Shown one piece after another: positions 6,605 to 10,822 of a stretch of 10,822 nt of DNA; the first letter of the stretch is position 1, and every line of letters starts with the position of its first letter. Under the pieces are notes generated by a model that was not told where the DNA came from, ran no database searches, and saw nothing but the letters and a program-made list of their open reading frames with translations. The stretch spans positions 1 through 10,822 of the forward strand of contig CAMLQP010000081.1 in NCBI GenBank assembly GCA_946482115.1, written 5' to 3'. This DNA is from an uncultured Comamonadaceae bacterium. GTDB taxonomy: Bacteria; Pseudomonadota; Gammaproteobacteria; Burkholderiales; Burkholderiaceae. The translations under genes were made by a program, and so were the position numbers.

Positions 6605-7897
6605 TCAGCGCAACCACGCCACCGGGGCCGTGACGATCTGCGGGAAGGCGACGAACAGCAGCAGGATGCCGAGGTAGACGACGAGGAAGGGATTGACCCC
6701 GCGGATCACCTCGTCCAGGCGCATGCGGCCCACGCCGGCCACGACGTTGAGCACCGTGCCCACCGGCGGCGTGATCAGGCCGATGGTGCCGTTGAGCACG
6801 AACATCAGGCCGAAGTACACCGGGTCGATGCCGGCCTTGACCGCGATCGGCAGCATCACCGGCGCGAAGATCAGGATGGTGGGCGTGAGGTCCAGTGCGG
6901 TGCCGATCACGATCAGCACCAGCATCATCACCAGCATCAGCAGCTTGGGGTTCTCGGCCAGACCGCCGAGCCAGCCTGTGAGCACGTTGGGCAGGTCGGC
7001 CAGCGTGACCATGTAGCTGGCCACCTGCGCGCCAGCGCACAGGAACATGACGATGGCGGTGGTCTTGGCCGCGCGGGCGAGCACGCCGTGCAGCTGGGCG
7101 AAGGTCAGCTCGCGGTGAACCAGCATGGCGACCACGAGCGCGTAGAACGCCGCGACCACGGCCGCTTCGGTGGGCGTGAACACGCCCGTCTTCATGCCGC
7201 CGATGATGATGAGGGGCATGAGCAACGCCCAGAAGGCCTTGGCCGTGGCACGCAGGCGTTCGCGCATGGGCACGGGCGGATCCTGCTTGACCGTCAGGCG
7301 GCGGCACTCGATGCTCCAGGCGATCACCAGGCCCAGGCCCATGATGACGCCGGGCACGATGCCCGAGATGAACAGCTGCGAGATCGAGGTGTTGGTGGTG
7401 ACGCCGTAGATCACCAGCGGCATGGACGGCGGGATGATCGGCGCGATGATGCCGCCGGCCGCCATCAGGCCCGCCGAGCGGCCCATGGGATAACCGTGCG
7501 CCTTCATCATGGGCAGCAGGATGGTGGCCAGCGCCGCCGTGTCGGCCAGGGCCGAGCCGCTCATGCTGGCCATCAGCATGGCCGCGCCTATGGTGACGAA
7601 CCCCAGGCCGCCCTGGATGTGACCGACCCAGGCGCGCGCCATCTCGATGATGCGGCGGCTGATGCCGCCCGCGTTCATGAGTTCGCCCGCAAGGATGAAG
7701 AAGGGCACCGCCAGCAGCGGGAAACTGTCCACGCCGGCCACCAAGTTCTGCGCCAGCAGCTGGGTGTCCCAGAAATCGAGCGTCCAGGCCATGCCGGCGC
7801 CGGTGAGCACCAGGGCGAAGGCCATGGGCACGCCCATGCCCATGAACACCACCATGCCCAGGCAGAAGACGATGAAGGCTTGTGCTTCGGGACTCAT
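6605..7897 (-). CDS. TRAP transporter large membrane subunit (DctM family)
   Basis: A 430-residue inner-membrane transporter, the ion-coupled translocation subunit of a tripartite ATP-independent periplasmic system. It is almost wholly hydrophobic, with about a dozen membrane segments. Family motifs are VPMAFALVLTGAG, DSFPLLAVPFFILAGELMNAGGISRRI (residues about 57-83), LMASMSGSALADTAALATIL, the GGIIAPIIPPSMPLVIYGV re-entrant region, and near the C-terminus GLITPPVGTVLNVVAG. Length and motifs are normal, with no sign of damage. It begins three bases after the dctQ stop, and a GGAG-type ribosome site lies inside the end of dctQ, so the two are translated as a pair. It should couple gluconate-like uptake to a sodium or proton gradient; the ion is not readable here. 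Confidence 0.95.
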   Translation of the reverse strand: MSPEAQAFIVFCLGMVVFMGMGVPMAFALVLTGAGMAWTLDFWDTQLLAQNLVAGVDSFPLLAVPFFILAGELMNAGGISRRIIEMARAWVGHIQGGLGFVTIGAAMLMASMSGSALADTAALATILLPMMKAHGYPMGRSAGLMAAGGIIAPIIPPSMPLVIYGVTTNTSISQLFISGIVPGVIMGLGLVIAWSIECRRLTVKQDPPVPMRERLRATAKAFWALLMPLIIIGGMKTGVFTPTEAAVVAAFYALVVAMLVHRELTFAQLHGVLARAAKTTAIVMFLCAGAQVASYMVTLADLPNVLTGWLGGLAENPKLLMLVMMLVLIVIGTALDLTPTILIFAPVMLPIAVKAGIDPVYFGLMFVLNGTIGLITPPVGTVLNVVAGVGRMRLDEVIRGVNPFLVVYLGILLLFVAFPQIVTAPVAWLR

Positions 7898-7900
7898 CGC

Positions 7901-8389
7901 TCACTCCACCTCGGACTCGTGGCCGAAATCGGGCAGTCGCCCGCGCGCCAGGTTGAACAGCGCCATCAGGCCCATGGCAGTGGCGCTCAGGAAGGCCGGC
8001 AGCGGCAGCAACGCGACGGGATAGCTCATCACCACGCTGTGGCTGCCCAGGCCCACCACCACCTGTTGCCAGGCACCCCAGGCCACCATGGCGCAGGCCA
8101 GCGCCACCAGCGCGTGGATCAGCCGGGCCAGCACCGGCATGAGGGCGTGCCGGCGCAGGGGCCGCAGCAGCGCCGTGAAAGCCATGTGCTCGCCACGCGC
8201 ATAAGCCGCCGTGGCGCCGATGAAGACCATCCAGACGAACAGCAGGCGGGACAGCTCCTCGCTCGCGGCCACGCCGCTGCCGAAGCCGTAGCGCAACACC
8301 ACGTTGACGAACACGGCCAGCGCCATCACGGCCAGGCAGGCGGCCATGGCGTGGCTGGCCAGGGTCTGGAATCGGGTCGGTTGCTCCAT
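7901..8389 (-). CDS. TRAP transporter small membrane subunit (DctQ family)
   Basis: A 162-residue inner-membrane protein with four predicted segments (about 14-34, 47-65, 88-108 and 125-146). It is the small partner that joins DctM to form the membrane part of the transporter. The family signature is visible as VNVVLRYGFGSGVAASEEL (residues 28-46) followed by SRLLFVWMVFIGATAAYARG and EHM (47-69). The ATG lies three bases after the gntK stop, with GGAGG at 8398-8402 (minus strand) eight bases ahead, inside the last codons of gntK. That arrangement ties sugar-acid phosphorylation and uptake into one transcript. The C-terminus is acidic and short. Confidence 0.92.
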   Translation of the reverse strand: MEQPTRFQTLASHAMAACLAVMALAVFVNVVLRYGFGSGVAASEELSRLLFVWMVFIGATAAYARGEHMAFTALLRPLRRHALMPVLARLIHALVALACAMVAWGAWQQVVVGLGSHSVVMSYPVALLPLPAFLSATAMGLMALFNLARGRLPDFGHESEVE

Positions 8390-8392
8390 GGC

Positions 8393-8926
8393 TCAGGCCT
8401 CCGCGCACTCGCCGGCCATCCAGCGGGCCAGCCGGGTCGTCAGGATGTCCAGCGGCTCGGTTGCCTCCACACGCAGCACGCCGGGTTCGCCGCTGGGGTC
8501 TTCCAGCGTCTGGAACTGGCTCGTCACCAGGCTGGGCGGAAAGATGTGACCGGGCCGGGCCGCCACGCGCCCGCGCGCGGTGTCCGGGTCGATGGCCATG
8601 AAAGCGAAACGCAGCCCTGGCACGGCTGCCCGAAGGCGGTCGCGGTAGGCCCGCCGCAGCGCCGAGCAGGTCAGCACCACGCCGGTGGATTCCTGCGCCA
8701 GCAGTTGGCCCAGCCGGTCCAGCCAGCCTTCGCGGTCGGCATCGGTCAGCGGGATGCCTTCGCGCATCTTGCGCACGCTGTCAGGCGCGTGGTAATCGTC
8801 ACCTTCGATCAGGCGCCAGCCCAGGCGGCCGGCCACGGCCTGCCCCAGGCTGGACTTGCCGCAGCCGGCCACGCCCATCACGACGAGGTGGCGGTGCTGG
8901 GTCAAGGATTGGGTAGCGCTATCCAT
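8393..8926 (-). CDS. gntK: Gluconokinase
   Basis: A cytosolic kinase converting gluconate and ATP to 6-phosphogluconate, the entry to the Entner-Doudoroff and pentose-phosphate routes. From the ATG at 8926 it is 177 residues, against 175 for E. coli GntK. Visible motifs: Walker A GVAGCGKS (18-25), substrate region EGDDYHAPDSVRKMREGIPL (41-60) with TDADREGWL (61-69), CSALRRAYRDRLR (87-99) and the LID-side HIFPPSLVTSQFQTLEDP (127-144). All match the GntK family. The frame stays open upstream to a TTG at 8965, but that would add residues the family lacks. A TTG at 8905 is a shorter alternative. None of the three has a clear Shine-Dalgarno. With the ATG start, codons 1-6 coincide with an operator-like sequence. 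It is the first gene of the leftward TRAP operon. Confidence 0.94.
   Translation of the reverse strand: MDSATQSLTQHRHLVVMGVAGCGKSSLGQAVAGRLGWRLIEGDDYHAPDSVRKMREGIPLTDADREGWLDRLGQLLAQESTGVVLTCSALRRAYRDRLRAAVPGLRFAFMAIDPDTARGRVAARPGHIFPPSLVTSQFQTLEDPSGEPGVLRVEATEPLDILTTRLARWMAGECAEA
8910..8925. promoter_or_regulatory. Operator-like site 1, overlapping the start of gntK
   Basis: TGGGTAGCGCTATCCA is an imperfect palindrome: the central TAGCGCTA is perfect and only one of the eight base pairs (G against T next to the core) does not match. LacI-family operators are typically 14-20 bp palindromes with a central CG, as here. The same core recurs at site 2. If gntK starts at 8926, the site lies in its first six codons, so a bound repressor could block elongation or initiation. 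The divergent LacI-family protein is the likely binder, by inference. Confidence 0.65.
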
Positions 8927-8941
8927 AACAACTAAAAAGAG

Positions 8942-8977
8942 GGCAACCCGTACATCTGCAGTCAAAATCGGGTTGCC
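8942..8977. repeat. 9-bp inverted repeat in the gntK leader
   Basis: GGCAACCCG (8942-8950) and CGGGTTGCC (8969-8977) are perfect inverted arms separated by 18 bases. They lie between the two operator-like sites, 16-51 bases upstream of the gntK start. They could bind a second dimeric or tetrameric regulator with half sites about 2.6 helical turns apart, or fold as a hairpin in the mRNA leader. I do not recognise the motif. Confidence 0.5.
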
Positions 8978-9000
8978 TGGTGATTCGTTCCCGGTAAAAA
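8973..9000 (+). promoter_or_regulatory. Possible promoter of the LacI-family regulator
   Basis: TTGCCT (8973-8978) and TAAAAA (8995-9000) are spaced by 16 bases and each matches the sigma-70 consensus in four of six positions. Transcription would begin near 9007, with operator-like site 2 about 20 bases downstream, a usual place for autorepression. The match is weak and the right arm of the inverted repeat overlaps the -35. Confidence 0.3.
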
Positions 9001-9024
9001 CCCTAAACGGCTTGAATCCAAGGA

Positions 9025-9040
9025 TTGGTAGCGCTATCCT
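9025..9040. promoter_or_regulatory. Operator-like site 2, upstream of the regulator gene
   Basis: TTGGTAGCGCTATCCT contains the same 13-base core, GGTAGCGCTATCC, as site 1 around the perfect TAGCGCTA. Similarity extends leftward: both sites are preceded by CAAGGATT, differing only by one G. Its centre is 115 bp from that of site 1, close to eleven helical turns, so the two would face the same side of the DNA and could be bridged by a looping repressor. It lies 37 bases before the regulator start. Confidence 0.6.
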
Positions 9041-9076
9041 ACCTCAACCGATCAACCGCCCATTCAGGGATAACCC

Positions 9077-10102
9077 TTGCCCGATTCCCAACGCCGGCGC
9101 CGCTCCAGCGGCCGAGTGACCCTCAGCGACGTGGCCCGCGCGGCCGAAGTCAGTCCCATCACCGCCTCGCGCGCGCTGCGCAGCGAACGTGGCGTGGCTC
9201 CCGAGCTGGTGGCGCGGGTGCAGGACGCCGTGCGGCGCCTGGGCTACGTGCCCGACCCGGCCGCACGCGCGCTGGCCTCCCAGCGCAGCACCCAGGTGCC
9301 GGTGCTGGTGCCCATGCTGTCCAACACCCTGTTCGTGGACGTGATCGAGGCGGTGCACCGCACGCTGTTTCCGGCCGGTTTCCAGCCACTGATCGGTGTC
9401 ACCCACTATGACGCGCGGGAAGAGGAAGAACTGCTGCGCAGCCACCTCGCCTTGCGCCCCGCCGGCCTGCTGGTGACCGGCTTCGACCGCACCGAAGCCG
9501 CGCGCCAGCTGATCGCCGCCAGCGGCGTGCCCTGCGTGCACCTGATGGAAGTGACCGACGCGCCCCAGGTGTACTGCGTGGGCTTCTCGCAGCAGGCAGC
9601 CGGCGTGGCCATCACCGAGCACCTGCTCGCACGCGGGCGGCGGCGCATCGCCTTCATCGCCGCCCAGCTCGACCCGCGCACGCTGCAGCGCGCCGAGGGC
9701 TACCGCCAGTGCCTGCGCGCGGCGGGTCTTCACGACCCCCGGCTGGAGCTGCTCAGCGCGGCGCGTTCATCGCTGGCGCTGGGCGCCGAACTGCTGGAAC
9801 GGCTACTGCGCGAGCAACCCGACGTGGACGCCGTGTTCTTCTGCAACGACGATCTGGCCCAGGGCGGCCTGCTGGCCGCGCACCGCCTGGGCGTGGCCGT
9901 GCCGCAGCGCCTGGCCGTGGCCGGCTTCAACGACCTGGCTGGCAGCGACCACATGCTGCCGCCACTGACCACCGTGCGCACACCGCGCTGGTCCATCGGC
10001 GAGGCTGGTGCCCAGATGCTGCTGCAGCTGATGCGGGGCGACCTGCCGCCCGAACACAGCGTGCGCCTGCCCTACGAGGTGGTGGTGAGGGCCAGCACCT
10101 GA
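9077..10102 (+). CDS. gntR: LacI-family transcriptional regulator, GntR-like (gluconate operon repressor)
   Basis: A 341-residue DNA-binding protein, probable repressor of the divergent gntK-TRAP operon and of itself, released by gluconate or a phosphorylated product. The LacI helix-turn-helix is residues 16-35 (LSDVARAAEVSPITASRALR), and the hinge region PDPAARALASQRS (59-71) has the Leu used for minor-groove insertion. The periplasmic-binding-protein-like effector domain runs from VPVLVPMLSNTLF to the end. It resembles E. coli GntR in many places: LGYVPD, VLVPMLSN-F-DV, VP-VHLMEV, VGFSQ-AAGV, HLLARGRRRIAFIAAQLDPRT, VFFCNDDLA-G, AVAGFNDL. The start is a TTG with AGGGA at 9066-9070, six bases ahead; a GTG at 9116 is a later alternative that would trim the basic RRRR tail. 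Symbol by similarity to the LacI-type GntR, not the unrelated GntR/FadR family. Confidence 0.9.
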   Translation: MPDSQRRRRSSGRVTLSDVARAAEVSPITASRALRSERGVAPELVARVQDAVRRLGYVPDPAARALASQRSTQVPVLVPMLSNTLFVDVIEAVHRTLFPAGFQPLIGVTHYDAREEEELLRSHLALRPAGLLVTGFDRTEAARQLIAASGVPCVHLMEVTDAPQVYCVGFSQQAAGVAITEHLLARGRRRIAFIAAQLDPRTLQRAEGYRQCLRAAGLHDPRLELLSAARSSLALGAELLERLLREQPDVDAVFFCNDDLAQGGLLAAHRLGVAVPQRLAVAGFNDLAGSDHMLPPLTTVRTPRWSIGEAGAQMLLQLMRGDLPPEHSVRLPYEVVVRAST

Positions 10103-10138
10103 GTTGCCATGAAACTTTTGTACGAGAAAATTTCCACA

Positions 10139-10144
10139 TATTAA
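10139..10144 (+). promoter_or_regulatory. Possible -10 element of zwf
   Basis: TATTAA matches the -10 consensus in four of six bases within a sharply AT-rich island (about 10111-10161) after the regulator stop. TTGTAC at 10118-10123 could serve as -35, but the 15-base spacing is short. The element abuts the palindrome at 10145, so binding there would block polymerase. Confidence 0.35.
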
Positions 10145-10158
10145 GTAACTAAGTTACA
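10144..10158. promoter_or_regulatory. HexR-like palindrome upstream of zwf
   Basis: AGTAACTAAGTTACA has perfect arms GTAAC/GTTAC around TAA. HexR, the RpiR-family repressor of central carbon genes including zwf in many proteobacteria, recognises a TGTAATTTAATTACA-like site (consensus TGTARTWWWAYTACA as I recall it). The match is 12 of 15, and the two inner changes (C and G) are complementary, keeping the symmetry. The location just before zwf fits; the hexR gene is not in the window. Confidence 0.5.
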
Positions 10159-10188
10159 TTACGAGGCGTGAACACCGCCATCGACCCC

Positions 10189-10822
10189 ATGACCCCACGG
10201 CCCCAGGAACCCCTGGACATCGTCATCTTCGGCGGCGCCGGCGACCTGTCGCTGCGCAAGCTGATCCCCGCGCTCTACATGGCGCACCTGCACGGCAGCC
10301 TGCCGGCGGACTGCCGCATCGTGGGCGTCGGCCGCCAGGACTGGTCGGCAGCCGACTACGCCGCCTTTCTCACCGAGCGCTCCCGTCCTTTCGTCTCCGG
10401 CGACGCGCTCGACGCCGCGGTCTGGGACGCCTTCGCCGGTCGGCTGGACTTCGCCTCCGTGGACGCGACCCGGCCCGACAGCTTCGCCGCGCTGCAAGGC
10501 CGTTGCGCCCGCGACGCGCAACGCATCTACTACCTGGCCACCGCGCCCAGCCTGTTCGCGCCCATCTGCCAGCAGCTCGCCGCGCACGGCCTGATCGACG
10601 CACGGGCCCGGGTCGTCCTCGAGAAGCCGCTCGGCCACGACCTCGAATCCGCGCGCGCCATCAACGACGAGGTGGCGCGCCACTTCGCCGAACGCCAGAT
10701 CTACCGCATCGACCACTACCTGGGCAAGGAAACGGTGCAGAACCTGATGGTGCTGCGCTTCGGCAACGCCATCTTCGAGCCGCTCTGGCGCGCGCCCAAC
10801 ATCCAGAGCGTGCAGATCACCG
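10189..10822 (+). CDS. zwf: Glucose-6-phosphate 1-dehydrogenase (5' part, runs off the window)
   Basis: Oxidises glucose 6-phosphate to 6-phosphogluconolactone with NAD(P)+, the first step of the oxidative pentose-phosphate and Entner-Doudoroff routes. The first 211 codons are present. The Rossmann motif is LDIVIFGGAGDLSLRKLIPA (residues 9-28; GxxGDL type, with Ser-Leu where many enzymes have Ala-Lys/Arg). RIVGVGRQDWS, YYLATAPSLF, EKPLGHDL (145-152) and the substrate-binding RIDHYLGKETVQN (173-185) follow. The catalytic base His, some 60 residues further on, is outside the window. I chose the ATG at 10189 because it puts the GxxGDL motif at the same distance from the N-terminus as in E. coli Zwf. 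A GTG at 10168 would add seven residues; its GAGG is only one base away. It follows the gluconate regulator by 86 bases, with its own AT-rich promoter region. Confidence 0.95.
   Translation, partial: MTPRPQEPLDIVIFGGAGDLSLRKLIPALYMAHLHGSLPADCRIVGVGRQDWSAADYAAFLTERSRPFVSGDALDAAVWDAFAGRLDFASVDATRPDSFAALQGRCARDAQRIYYLATAPSLFAPICQQLAAHGLIDARARVVLEKPLGHDLESARAINDEVARHFAERQIYRIDHYLGKETVQNLMVLRFGNAIFEPLWRAPNIQSVQIT

Noticed and set aside
6551..8935. 794-codon open frame on the plus strand, rich in His, Gln and Gly, opposite the TRAP/gntK operon
   Set aside because: It is antisense to four genes with clear family motifs, and its composition is that expected of a GC-rich complementary strand. No ribosome site or domain supports it.
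8960..8965. TTGACT on the minus strand as the -35 of gntK
   Set aside because: The hexamer is good, but no acceptable -10 lies 16-18 bases downstream (CCTCTT or CTCTTT only), so I did not call a promoter.
8927..8965. Longer gntK starting at the TTG at 8965
   Set aside because: It adds 13 residues that the GntK family lacks and has no ribosome site; the ATG at 8926 gives the family length.

Overview
The window is GC-rich chromosomal DNA with dense genes, short spacers and strong G/C bias at third codon positions. The gene content (MASE2 cyclase, DUF2889 protein, a small secreted protein beside miaB, a TRAP transporter, a LacI-type gluconate regulator and a zwf-like gene) suggests a betaproteobacterium of the Burkholderiales, probably Comamonadaceae and perhaps Hydrogenophaga-like. 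The taxonomy is inferred from protein style, not from a search. No rRNA, tRNA, insertion sequence, CRISPR array or integrase was seen, and no stretch over 300 bases lacks a gene.

Left part (1-3041). The 5' end of a MASE2 membrane-sensor gene (probable diguanylate cyclase) runs leftward out of the window. Just upstream on the same strand is a P-loop nucleotide-kinase-like gene (293-883) that resembles a family common in phages. It has lower G+C in sampled stretches and an altered Walker A motif. Divergent from it is a complete methyl-accepting chemotaxis protein (1071-3041) with a Cache-type periplasmic sensor. The 187-bp divergent spacer holds a perfect 12-bp palindrome.

Middle part (3042-5550). 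Three rightward genes follow: a DUF2889 protein, a small exported protein of unknown function, and miaB, which makes 2-methylthio-modified tRNA. The last two are 19 nt apart. miaB ends convergently with the transporter operon across a 27-bp spacer that contains a GC-rich hairpin.

Right part (5551-10822). This is a gluconate module. A leftward operon carries gluconokinase (gntK), then the small and large membrane subunits of a TRAP transporter, then its periplasmic binding protein. Divergent from it is a LacI-family regulator resembling GntR. Next to that, on the same strand, is the 5' part of zwf (glucose-6-phosphate dehydrogenase). The likely logic is TRAP import of gluconate, phosphorylation to 6-phosphogluconate by GntK, and convergence with the glucose branch through Zwf for Entner-Doudoroff or pentose-phosphate use.

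The most interesting signals are regulatory. Two near-identical operator-like sites share the core GGTAGCGCTATCC. Their centres are 115 bp apart, and one lies inside the first codons of gntK. A 9-bp inverted repeat sits between them, and a HexR-like palindrome precedes zwf.
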